From positions 124,001 to 188,000 of the forward strand of contig JASANE010029356.1 of the NCBI GenBank assembly GCA_030248225.1: DNA of 64,000 nucleotides, written 5' to 3'. Each line of letters opens with the position of its first letter. Position 1 is the stretch's first letter. Positions 11,237-22,068 of this stretch are shown in pieces. The notes below the pieces were generated by a model. That model saw nothing but the letters and a program-made list of their open reading frames with translations. It ran no database searches and was not told the origin of the DNA. The position numbers and the translations under genes are program-made. This DNA comes from Trileptium ribeirensis. Lineage: Eukaryota > Nematoda > Enoplea > Enoplida > Thoracostomopsidae.

Positions 11237-11400
11237 TAATCGAAATCAAAATTTAGTATTTGTCACTTGGAAAAACGTCAGAGACGAAGACAGAAAATTA
11301 TAAACACAATTTGTATTAACTTATTATCGCAATCTTGATAACTTACTCGAAATGGCTAATACAATCAATCGACTTCGCATCAACTGCAGTCGTATTGAAA
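11237..11400 (-). repeat. Partial duplicate of SREBP exon 10 end plus intron start
   Basis: This segment repeats the one about 160 bp to its right: an AAATTTAG-like block, GACAGAAAA, then ACTTACTCGAAA and the mirrored exon end. On the minus strand it still reads RLQLMRSRL, as in exon 10, and keeps a GTAAGTT donor. The codons then diverge, and upstream stops appear in the required phase. It is probably a non-functional tandem copy in the following intron. Confidence 0.75.
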
Positions 11401-11501
11401 ATAATCGAAATCAAAATTTAGATGGAGAAGAAGTCAGACACTAAGACAGAAAAATACAAACATAATTCGTATTATTTATTGTTGCAACTTGGATGACTTA
11501 C

Positions 11502-11671
11502 TCGAAACGGCTGACACAAACGACTGCGCATCAATTGCAGTCGTAACACTGCAGTGAAATATATTTCAGCTAAGAAAGCAAAAGTGGCAGTATTGCAGCA
11601 ACTTTCCGCAAAATATATTGCACTCGCACCGAAATAAAGACCCCACGACGCACCATATCCAGGCAAATGGT
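11502..11671 (-). CDS. SREBP: SREBP exon 10
   Basis: Acceptor TTTGTTCAAG, donor GTAAGT; 2 nt in and phase 0 out. The translation contains YFAESCCNTATFAFLAEIYF followed by TAVLRLQ. This matches the SREBP core with NLAEC, LAEIY and AALRVK. It is part of the C-terminal regulatory domain. Its 3' end and the start of the next intron are duplicated downstream (11,237-11,400). Confidence 0.95.
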
Positions 11672-12800
11672 CTTGAACAAATAATAATATACTAAACAAA
11701 TAAAATATTAGCATATAAATAGAAACAGTAGTAAAAAGTACAACTAAATACGTGCTTTACGTTATGTCAAAGTTAAACTATTACGTAAAGAAATATATCA
11801 AACAGAAAAAAGAAAGGCCACCGCCTACCATCTATGGAAAACCATGTCTAAGCGGTAGAATAACAGAATAATAACATAGTGAGGCATCTAAGATGGAAAG
11901 CAACTCTAGTGTTAACGGCACAGAGTCAAAAATCTTCAGACGATTTTTTATACTTCGGCCTTTGTACCTCGAAAGCGGCTGTATTGTTAAAAAATGTCGC
12001 ACAGCAATGTTGTAGCTCTCTCTGAAAACATATCATTATAATGCGAAAATTTGACAAGCGTTATAACTCGAAAATCTGGAGAATCCGAAATAGCAAAGTC
12101 ATAAATCATCGTTAGTTTGACAAAATTTTGGGCAAAATCGATGAACAAGAGCAACCAGAGCTCTATGTAGGCTAAAAACTAAGTTTTAGAATAAATTCCA
12201 GATCATTCCTAGTGATATTTACCAAGCTAGCAAAGCTAAAATTTGTACAAGCCAAATAATCCAAATTCATCGTACAAATAATTTCAAATTACAATGACAT
12301 ACTATTTCATCTACAACCACAAGACTCGACCAAAAAATCAATCCAGTCAATATCGGAAAAGATCAAAGCGAACGGCACTCTTATTTTCAGATACTATTAC
12401 TGCAATTATTCAGATTCAAGAATACAATAGAGGCAGCCATATTATTCTACGGACGAGTCTTTTTGATTGTTTGGCTTTTTAACAAGTATATACATGTGGT
12501 TGTTGTCATATTGCGCAATATTGCACATAATGATACATTAAAACGATTGGACAGAAATCGATGCCGATGTGCCAATTGAATCAAGCAGAAATTATGCAAA
12601 AATCCGCTATTTGAGAACAAGTCTCCAGAAATGAAGGTTACACCAAGCATACAAATTTTGAACGATCGTCGAACACAGAATTGAATACATTCTCAAGCAA
12701 TACGAAAGAATTGTTTAACCGGCATAAAAATATTTTATTTCTGAAAAGGTATAACTTTACCTTTATATTCGATGGACTTATGTTACAACAACTGAGTCAC
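11672..12800. other. SREBP intron 9, no recognised feature
   Basis: AT-rich intron between exons 9 and 10. I see no element ends, RNA gene or convincing coding frame in it. Confidence 0.5.
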
Positions 12801-13047
12801 CTGTTAAATGAATTCGGTGCAAAGCATGAAAAACTTCAGCAATATCACGTCGAAGAGTAGCGCTCTGCGTCACAAACAACGAACAATAATTGTCTTTGAT
12901 GTAACAAAGAGGCCAGAAATGCCAAAAAATTAGCTGAAAGCCCCGTGTTAAAAGTGAAAATATTAAATCCAAGCTTGAAATCGGCAATGGTTGTCCGACA
13001 GATCGAAGGCATGCAGAATAATGGTGAATGGCCAGCGTATTGTTATT
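12801..13047 (-). CDS. SREBP: SREBP exon 9
   Basis: Acceptor TTATTTACTTTTTCAG, donor GTGACT; phase 0 in, 1 nt out. The translation has SVGQPLPISSLDLIFSLL and later DIAEVFHALHRIHLTG. These match the strongly conserved SREBP blocks LGRPLPTSxLDLACSL and DAALxYHxLHQLHxxG. This is among the clearest evidence for the gene's identity. Confidence 0.96.
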
Positions 13048-13649
13048 CTGAAAAAGTAAATAAATAACAAACACAATAATTTTGTAGTTCCAAAATTCTC
13101 TCATGAACGTTAGAAAGATTGCACACTGTATTGGGAAACCGCTGGAGTGATAATTGGAAAATAGAAAATACACCTTTTACTGAAAACTACTCCACAATGA
13201 TTGCTCATCTGCTAAAAATTAAAATCGTAATGATTTATTAGTCTTGATGCATCCGTAAGCACAAATACATGTTGTACGCTACACATCACAAAATGGAGGT
13301 TTTGCGTTTAAAAACACAGAGATTTCTTTACATCCACAACCGAAAATATAATAAACATTTTCACCATATTTAAGACCACATTTTCACCATGTTTATTTAG
13401 CCGACCTAAAAATCTTAAAGTACTGTACACGCTGAAAATCGCTGCAGCGTTTAGTATCGAAAAAGCAGTGACATAAAGCATTATAATACGCACGCAAAGT
13501 TCAACGTTATCAAAAACATCTAGTTCCTAAAAAAACTCAAGTAGCATTAATTTCAACGACATCTAGGTAGCTCGAATTTCAGAGCACAGGAAAACTCATA
13601 CAATAATACTGAACTCAGTCGTTCTTAACAGAAAATTAAACACAATACT

Positions 13650-13791
13650 GTACTCACCAAAAGTGACCGCTGCTCTTTGCTCTCTCGTAATTTGGTCGAG
13701 GGAAAATAAAATTTTATGGTTCTTTTTTTGTTTTTGCTCATTGCTCGCTTGTTGCACGCTCGCTTGTAAAGCGCAGTCAATTGTGGCGAGT
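13650..13791. mobile_element. MITE-3 copy
   Basis: Left end GTACTCACCAAAAGTGACCG, right end GCGCAGTCAATTGTGGCGAG followed by TAT. The ends are inverse to each other and belong to the family of 1,994-2,166. The middle has mirrored GCTCGCTTG words. Non-coding, in intron 8. Confidence 0.65.
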
Positions 13792-15530
13792 ATCATAACT
13801 TCAGATTCAGTACAGTTATAGTAACATTCAATTTATGTAGTTTCTGACTTAAATTGCAAATTTATAATAATTATCATTCGTTTCGAACGACTTGTAATGA
13901 GCAAACGCGTGGCTTGACGCTTGTAGCAAGAAGCAAAAAATATATAGGAACACATGACATAATACCTACAAAAAATACATTATTGACGATAAAAAGTTCA
14001 ATGTACGCATATTTTTTGTTTATTTCGGCAATAAAAACAATGCTAACCTTTACTAACTGCCTAAACCGTTCGATCAATCAATGACCGGTCCATGTTGCCT
14101 TAAAAGTAGTCACTTGCTAAAATTTCTTTGTCTAACTGTGTTAACTCAACACTGGATTCATGAGTTTTCACAACTCTCTATTTAACGTGTAAAGGAATCA
14201 TCACGATCTTCGAGATTATGTTGCTCCAAAAAGTTGATACCCAAAATACTCACAAAACAGGACACGAATTGTATAATTAGCGATTTTCGCTATCTGAGTA
14301 GGACCAACTGGGATTTTAAGTTATAACTCTTCACAGAGGGTCAAAAACCAGAGATTGCTAGCGTTTTCAATAGTTAGCTAAATCTTGCTATCCAGGCCAA
14401 CAGCTCTACTAAAATACCTCTTGTCAGAACATCCGGTTTTGAGCTGTACATAAATCGAACTATAAAAAACTGTCATTTTAAAATTTTGAGTAGTTAATGG
14501 CGTCTTGGTTGTTGGAGGTGAACGAGATGGGCTTAGATTTAGGTATGTAACCCGTCAAACAGGTTTATATTATTGACTGAAGTCAATATTGTGCATGTAA
14601 TTGCTGTAGCGAGATTCTGCTTGGATTTAGAATGTTAAATTTTGATATAAAAAACTGTCAAATTTCTACATATTTTCAATAATTTAGACACACGTGGACT
14701 TAATGGTTTTCGGCGTTTGCCTAGTAAGATAAAAATGGTTGCATTCAAATGCTACACATGCAATATAGCAAGCAATGAAGGCTTACAAAGTGAAAAATTA
14801 CGCTTGAAAACGGCGATTTGTTAATTTTGAATGACTCTGTCTTTTTGGTCAATGGAAGCCAATAAAGGTTCGTATGGAGTTTATATTGCTGACGTAAGCG
14901 ACCTTGCCTCTAATGTATTTCCGATGCAATGTTATCTTTCAAGAACTTTAATGTGTAATCATGAAGCTCAATCTGAAACCTCAACAACAGTCTGAGCGAA
15001 ACTAGTTAAACTGGCCCCGTCTCTCATCACCAGTTCCTCGTAATATTCTTTAGAAACAATAAATTTCATGATGTTGAAATTATTAGTAGTTATATCATTA
15101 TATCATAAATTATTATTATTAAAATATAAAAATTATAAATTTCTAATATCAAGACGTTATTTTACTAAAAACGAGAATTCTGAAAAAAATTTAGGCAAAA
15201 CTCTATACCACAAAAATATTATGTAATTTTCAAACGGTGAATAGAATATAATAGTAAAGAAAACAGAGTTAAAGAACAAAAATATACAATAACAACAGCG
15301 TAAATTAGTAGCAAAATTATTGTAGTATAGCTGCAAACCTCCCACTATTATTGGTCTCTTTTAAACATTGTACCAACAGTAAAGATACTACAGTTACTGG
15401 CTGAAATAAAATAAAATTTTTGGCAAAAATTTATCGAACGATTCGAAAAAATGGACGAAAGCAGAAAAATGAACACCTGTTAAATTCTATATGAACGATT
15501 CGCGAAAAATTTTATTTCATTTCCGTTCAT
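13792..15530. other. SREBP intron 8, left part, no recognised feature
   Basis: AT-rich sequence including an almost pure A/T run around 15,080-15,150. I see no convincing coding or element ends up to the TIR element at 15,531. Confidence 0.45.
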
Positions 15531-16503
15531 GGGTCATTTCACGAAACAATGTCATTTAGTTGGGGGGGCTACATCGGCACTTTTTTGGCCCATAGCACCA
15601 GTCTTTTGGAAGGAAATTTAATGTCGCTGTGTGATGTAGTTATAGCATGTCCGACGGTCGTAATGACGTATGGTGGATCTCTGTACCCCTAATATAGCAG
15701 GAGCCAGAGGCCCTCAACCCTGGTTGGCCAAATGAAGTCAAAAATACATGTCCCACTATAAATGTTCGCCGTATCGCTAGCACGTAATATGTGTGTTTTT
15801 CATTTCACTGTTATCCTTTGGTATTTGCTAATTTTTCCGGAAAAAATTGGGAGTACGCATCGACACTGAAGCTGACATCAAACTTCCGAAAAAATTTATC
15901 GTAACATGTAGCCCCCCCGACAAAGGTCAAACCTGGCAGCTGGTAAATAACGTCAAAGTGCACTAGCGCCAAAAATGCTATATAACTTTAATCGTAATCA
16001 GTACAAGTGTTATTGAAAAAAAGAATATCAGCGTCTGTCCATGTGTTGTTTGATTATGAGGTCGAAGGTTATAAAGTGCCAAAAATGGGGTATGCAAAAT
16101 GTAGCCCCCCGACCTACCGGAAATTAAATTTAAAAAAGCCAAATTTTGCATACAGTTTTACAATAGGCCGGATAGAAACATAGTAACGCCCCACTAGAAT
16201 CGACCCATGTATTAAAAATTTTTAATGGAAATGTAGCCCCCCCCCGACCGCATCTATAATAAAAGAAATCGAAGGTCGCAAGAATCATATTAGTATATAA
16301 GTTTATCATCATTAAGCATCATTGCACCATGATATGGGGCCGTGGTGTTAACTGGGTAGCTAGGGAACCCTTTTGCCATGATATTCGAAAAATTCAGGTT
16401 TTTTATGTCGGAAGGGGTCTTGACACTGTACATACGAAAACGTTTCATTTTACCTTCAAAAATGGTGTTTCAAAAGTATATACATGGTTTCGTGAAATGA
16501 CCC
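15531..16503. mobile_element. TIR element with GTAGCCCCCC boxes (about 973 bp)
   Basis: Starts GGGTCATTTCACGAAACAAT and ends with the inverse, GGTTTCGTGAAATGACCC. Four GTAGCCCCCC(C)GAC-type boxes lie inside, at about 15,558 (inverted), 15,908, 16,101 and 16,231. No long coding frame. The right end is only about 45 bp from the exon 8 donor, so the insertion nearly touches the splice site. A possible single end occurs near 26,361. Confidence 0.7.
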
Positions 16504-16547
16504 CATAACTTTGCAACACATGACAATAGCAATACACAGCCATTCAC

Positions 16548-16807
16548 CTCATTCGTATATCGTTCAGCGTGAGCCTTGTGTTTCAAAAAGGCAACGATTT
16601 CCTTCGCCTTGCCATCGGTCATATATACAGCAGCCGCTTTTGAAGCTTCACAAGACGATAGCTTGGTGACCAACGGTTTCGAAAGTACAAACCAACGTAG
16701 AAGTAAACATGCGAACACGAGAAAATTTAATATCCATAACCAGAATAATCGAAACGGCAGAATTTCTGCGGCTGGCTGCAAGAGTCGAGCTAAAAATAAT
16801 CCTAAGG
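16548..16807 (-). CDS. SREBP: SREBP exon 8 (second membrane segment)
   Basis: Acceptor TTTCTTTTATCATCTTAG, donor GTGAAT; 2 nt in, phase 0 out. It encodes a long hydrophobic stretch, LFWLWILNFLVFACLLLRWF, which is the second transmembrane helix. KPLVTK and AVYMTDGKAKEIVAFLKHKA follow, at the place of the family's GEPVxRP and YFWRHRKQADLDLA. The short luminal loop lies before the helix, and the C-terminal domain returns to the cytosol after it. An internal CAG-type acceptor would be out of phase. Confidence 0.92.
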
Positions 16808-16977
16808 CTAAGATGATAAAAGAAACCAGTGTTACTTTACATCGAACCATCACGTTGCAAAAGATGTGACACTATGAACTTTAACTATATTTCTTTTGAT
16901 AATAATTATTATAACTTCTGTAATACTATAACTCCCACATCTGGTATCATTTATCTTTCCATAGTCCCAAACTCCTG

Positions 16978-17142
16978 CACTGTCACGGCCAGAAATAAGT
17001 GCAAAATAATGAATCGATTTCGATTTCATTGTTAGCGCACTTAAATTTCAAAATTATAAAATTTCGATTATTCTCAGTTAAACGAAATTTCGAGCCACTG
17101 CGATTTCGATCGTTTTCGGCAGCGATTTTTGGCAAGGACTGT
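16978..17142. mobile_element. MITE-3-like copy
   Basis: Left end ACTGTCACGGCCAGAAATAA, right end GCAGCGATTTTTGGCAAGGA followed by CTGTA. The ends are imperfect inverses. Internal words such as CGATTTCGATT are mirrored. Open frames crossing it on both strands (about 16,983-17,358) are probably not genes. Confidence 0.5.
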
Positions 17143-18949
17143 AATATTTCTTTTGTCTGTCTAAGAGTTTCAATACCGGTGAGACATAGACCTATACTAG
17201 TAACTTCCATTTCTGTACTGGCTATTTTAGAGTGGTGCTGGCCTGACATTTTGCGATGCTCCGTGTCAAAAATGATGTTGATGTTTTGGAAAAATTTTTC
17301 AGTCCCGCTCTCTAAAAACACCACATTTGCCTTGAAAACTCAATTATTTTTACGATAATTCCTTTCTGATGCTAACAATCCGATTAAATAAAATAAAAAA
17401 CAGTTGGAAAGATGTTTTCCCTTCGTTGACACGTTTGTGGAACGCTCTGAGGTCATTTATTAACAATTTTAGCTTTTGTCGTTAAAAGCACTAAATTAAA
17501 AAATAAACTTTTTATTTCGAAGACAGGGGAGTCTCCTCCGCCGGGTTGAACCAGGAGGCGCTCTGCATTTCAGTACTCCCGATTCTGAACGTTGTAACAT
17601 TGCCGTCAATGCATTTCTAGTGCTGGTTTGGAATTTTTAAGAAAGATTAAGGAAGCCAATTTGGAATCTGGAAATAGGCATTGAACGTACACTGGCCAAC
17701 CTATTGAACGTACACTAGCCAAGCTCCGGCCGTTTCGCTTCGCCGCGCTAGTTATTACTGCAATTTATGTATATTTTTAATTTAATATTGTTAGTACCAT
17801 AAATATAAAACAAAATATATTGTTGTTCTTTACCCATTGGATCACTGCCTTGCCGGCTGGTCACTTAACGAGATGCATATTTTATCAAACCCGAGTACTC
17901 AAAAACCGACACTAAGCGAATTGATGGAAAAGTAATTTTTCAGACCTCAAACAGCTGATATTACACTGTGAATTAGAATCAAGTCAATGTAATCTGAGTA
18001 AAATTTTAGTTGGAATTCGTTCGCCAAACTGGTGTTTTGTGCCAAATACAGCTTGAAATTAAGCAAATTTCTATTTATAATTAGCCGAAACATACGCCAA
18101 TTTTTTGCGAAAAATCTAGATGTTAGCATACAAACTAACCAGGGATCGTTGAAAAACTTGCCAACTATGTTATGTATTGTGACGAAACGGTTAATACAAC
18201 CGAAAAGTTTTGTCCACATAAAAATCTGACTAATTTACGTACATAGAATGCAGAATAGCCAACACTGTAATACTGCAATGAAGCACATTTTCAATACTTA
18301 ATCATCCATGAAATAATGCAAACATACTTTTAATTTATTGGAAAATCCTCTCAGATTATAAGCTTTGCAAGTCAGTAAGAATCAGCGGATTATCGATTAA
18401 CTACTGTAGAAAACAATGTGCTACCAACAGTAGCGGGTGTACCAGACAAGATTTGCAGCTACTTTAGGCTCCCGTGCAGTTACGGATAAAAAATATAAGC
18501 AAATTTATCGCCAAGCTTTCGCTAAAAACTCAAAAAGTGCTCAATTATTTATATTCGCGAACATTTTACGAACGATTTGTGTACAAAATATAGTGTACGA
18601 TTATAAACCTTAAATGAACAAAAACCGAAAAACAACAAACCGGCAGGTGTCATAGCCACTATGCCATAATATACAAATTTTCCAAAAAATTAATGGATTT
18701 AAGGATTAATATTTGTTTCAAATGTATATAAAATGTTTTACGTTAACCAAGAACCACCGTCAACACAATATTCATGGATTCCTGTACCTAAGCGGCTTTA
18801 GGGACAGACGAAACAAACCTAGCGCTTGTGGAAACAATACACATTAATCTTTATATAACATAAATGAGCATAACATAATGTAATCATTATTTCATATTAG
18901 GACATTCATAGGCACCGGCGCTCACGATTTAAATCGTGTAAAAACTTAC
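17143..18949. other. SREBP intron 7, no recognised feature
   Basis: AT-rich intron. A direct repeat of TTGAACGTACACT(G/A)GCCAA occurs near 17,683-17,730. Open frames at 17,947-18,229 occur on both strands and match nothing I know. Confidence 0.45.
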
Positions 18950-19483
18950 CCTGATCAAAATCAAATGACAACAGCGACCGTCCACCAAACCGCTGCTGCG
19001 GAACCGTATTGTCTGCTCTGCTTCGCCATAGTCCATCACGAGCTGTTCCCAAGCTCAAAAGTAACGCCGGATTAATGACTAAAAAGAATACTGACCATAC
19101 AAGAAGCGTAAGGCGCTTCGTTCCACTGCCGTTATCACTGCTATAACTGCTTCCAACAGACGATACTGAAGTATCCATCTTTGATGGCTTGACGCCACCA
19201 CTGATATAAGTTGTGGCTTCAACTGCGCGGCATTTTGTCGCTGAGGACTGATCGTCTATGCCGGCGTCTTGCAGCAGCTCCTCACGATATTGTCGCGTAT
19301 TTACGTCATCATTTTTACTCATTGACCATGCATCATCTGGTTTGTCACTGTATTCACCGGTCGATTTTATAATGTTGTTATTATAATCGGTTACAACATC
19401 ACTTGTTATCGCATCTTCAGTAGTAGGAATTGTTGTTGCTTTTGACTTCCAAACGTTGGTATTTTGCTGCAATTTGTCGTCAT
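18950..19483 (-). CDS. SREBP: SREBP exon 7 (linker, first membrane segment, S1P site)
   Basis: Acceptor GTTTGACAG, donor GTAAGT; 2 nt in, 1 nt out. The first about 120 residues are acidic and Ser/Thr-rich, as in the SREBP linker. The membrane helix RLTLLVWSVFFLVINPALLL follows; it keeps the Asn-Pro pair found in SREBP helix 1, near which site-2 protease cuts. The luminal end has GGRSLLSFDFDQ. RSLL fits the RxxL recognition of site-1 protease and resembles human SREBP-2 RSVL-S. The Leu-Cys cut pair of the mammalian S2P site is not seen: the residues are Leu-Leu-Val. Confidence 0.95.
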
Positions 19484-20359
19484 CTGTCAAACAATTAAAT
19501 AATAGTATTTTAAGTATAAAAAGACTAACGGAATATCTATAGTATTAGCTAAACCTAAGCGACAACATAGTGACCGTACACAAAAAATGCAAAAATGCTA
19601 TATGAGCAAAAACCAAAGATCGAATACTAGAAAAAATTATTTGTTGGTACGAGGTAGCATACAGTTGCTCAGCTGAAGGAGGCAGTATTACTTTTTGAAA
19701 TTCATGTGCAAATAACCAAATTTATTTAAATTTACCCACAACAATAATTTTTGAAAATACGCATCAGTTTGCCATCTATCACTGTACAGAAACTTAGCAT
19801 TTCCGTGGCTGATATAAGACGCACTTTAGTAAAACCACTCAGCCTGACTATGACAAGTAGCTATAATCCAGTAAATAAAATATTATTTACACATATATGT
19901 CAGAAAATTCACATCCGCTCAATAAATTATGAAACAAGTCCAGATCAAAAATAAGGCTTATTTTAAGTGAGTGCAGTGCTCGATATTGGCAGAACTTAGA
20001 AAACGAATAACGTGAGCCCACTCAGCAGTCCACAGAAGACTATCGTTTAGCTTTCTCACATCCTATCAACACTAGTGAAAGCCCACCTAAATCTCAGACA
20101 TGTATATTACTGCACATGAATTTTAAAGAGAATAGATGATAGATAAGAAACAGATGCTTAGGATGATAATTTAGAAAACCTACACTCGCCTACGCCGACA
20201 ATTAAACAGCTCATTGCATAATCAGAATCCTCAAACATATTCAAATAGAACTCCTTGTATTCGTAACAAAGGAGAATAACTCGAGCGGGATAATAATTTA
20301 TAAATCTGTATGTATATAAAATTGCACGAAATACATCATATGCGCTCACTTACTCATAC

Positions 20360-20477
20360 CAATCTTGTCCAGTATACCGAGTTTCAACTGCATGTTTTCG
20401 CGGCGTAAAGCTTTGTTTTCTTCTTGAAGATACTGAATGTATTCAAGCGATTTTCGAAGAACAGCTGACTTGTTTAG
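20360..20477 (-). CDS. SREBP: SREBP exon 6 (helix 2 and leucine zipper)
   Basis: Acceptor TTTTGGTTTTAG, donor GTATGA; phase 0 in, 1 nt out. The translation LNKSAVLRKSLEYIQYLQEE continues as NKALRRENMQLKL. This is nearly identical to SREBP helix 2 and the start of its leucine zipper. The region dimerises and completes the DNA-binding fold begun in exon 5. Confidence 0.98.
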
Positions 20478-21654
20478 CTAAAACCAAAATCAAACTCATT
20501 CAGCTTCAACCCTGTTATTTGTTCGTCATCGACCGCGCAGTTTACCTTAATTGCAAATCGAGAAAACCATTACCAAACAAGGTGGCCTGTGTCATGGCAA
20601 CGGAGATTACCATGAATAGTATTCAGTATGAACAATCTAAGGGCGGCTACCGCGCGGTCTGTGTATGTTTTGTTTGTATTTTAGAACGGATGTTGGCCAC
20701 GGACATTGAATATCCATTCAATGGGTCATTACTTGTATGCAGCTCTCACGACGATTAGCATAAACTGTCCCAGTGAACGCATTCGCAAGACTAAAGAAGT
20801 GAATTTTAGCATGAGTTTCAAAATTCAACATCCTAATATGATTTCTAAGTAGCAGAGTTTCCTCAATATTCTAGTATTTCCAAATCGTGGGGCGGGGCTC
20901 CCGCAGAGCCGACTTTGATTCCAGAAAAAATATGCTCACACTAAAAGCCCGAACACAATTTTTTATATTCTTCCAAGGAATCTTGTTTTAACAAAAACCA
21001 AGTAAATCTGGTTTTTCGTTTTTATTCGACCCTCTCGTCACCCTAAATTTGCAAGTGCTGTCTCCTCTTGCGAGTCCTTCCATTTGATCCACACTTCTTG
21101 AGAAGCCAGCAATTATATAAATTTTCGGAAAATTGCCATTCGTGTTAAGTCGACCCACTATTTAGCCGTTATCATTCAAAGTATAAAAAGCAATAATGAC
21201 CCATAAGGACTGGATAGAATTTAGATTACAGTAACTAGTTTAGTAAACATGATCCCAAAAATACTTTCGAATTTTGGATGCAAAACATTTTAAACGGTTT
21301 ATGTGCAAAGCCAAAATTCAACTATATCTTGAAGATTAGAAAATTCTAAGTTGAAATTTTGTGAATACGCTGGTTTGGTTATCTAGAGAGAGTAGCACGA
21401 ATACTTCGTGCGTTTTCAGTTGTTTATGATGAGTTTGGGTCGACGAGATCTTAGTATTTTCAATGGGTTCAGCACTAGAGAGCTTTTAATGTAATATTTA
21501 TATACATCAAACACAAAGCCTGTTACAAGTGATTACATAAAAAGATCTGTTTCACTGTTACATAATTACATGTTTTAGCGAGTTAAACTTACTATTAGCA
21601 ACTATAAAGGTATTTTGTATTACATGAAAGGTATAAGAATAATTCTTAAATTAC
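20478..21654. other. SREBP intron 5, no recognised feature
   Basis: Short intron splitting the bHLH loop. A short plus-strand open frame at 20,519-20,758 shows no recognisable domain. No element ends seen. Confidence 0.5.
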
Positions 21655-21767
21655 TTTGGCATCTTCTCCAACCAAAATGTTTTTGAGTTCTCCAATCTTA
21701 TCATTAATACTTGTTCGATAGCGTTTTTCAATCAAATTATGGGCAGTGCGACGCTCAGTTGTCGAAC
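21655..21767 (-). CDS. SREBP: SREBP exon 5 (basic region and helix 1)
   Basis: The translation [20 protein letters not shown] continues as [14 protein letters not shown]. The Tyr in EKRYR, where other bHLH factors have Arg, is the SREBP hallmark that allows binding to sterol elements as well as E-boxes. Donor GTAATT, phase 0 out. Two AG acceptors lie 5 nt apart (TTTTAG-ACAAG). Only the second, giving a start at 21,767, fits the 1-nt phase left by exon 4. The first would shift the frame if exon 4 is its partner. Confidence 0.97.
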
Positions 21768-22068
21768 CTTGTCTAAAATATCAGTTAATATCATACTGTG
21801 CGACTGAACCAAACAGTGTAATGTAGTTCTACATCACGACTTACAGAATTCCTTTTTCCGAACTAAAGTCAAACTAAAACTTGAAGTATACTAAATTATA
21901 TATTACTCTAATAATAGTAATATATACTGGCAAAAAACTAATTTCCTCTTCTAATATTCTCATTATCTGAAACTATTGCTAGGCAACACTAAGTTTATAT
22001 ACAAAAGGCGGCGCTAGCAAACATGGCGGTCACCTAATAGTTAATATTACCAAATTAATCATACCCTG

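Noticed and set aside
16983..17358. Open frames of 113 and 119 codons on opposite strands
   Set aside because: They overlap each other and a MITE-3-like repeat, and show no domain.
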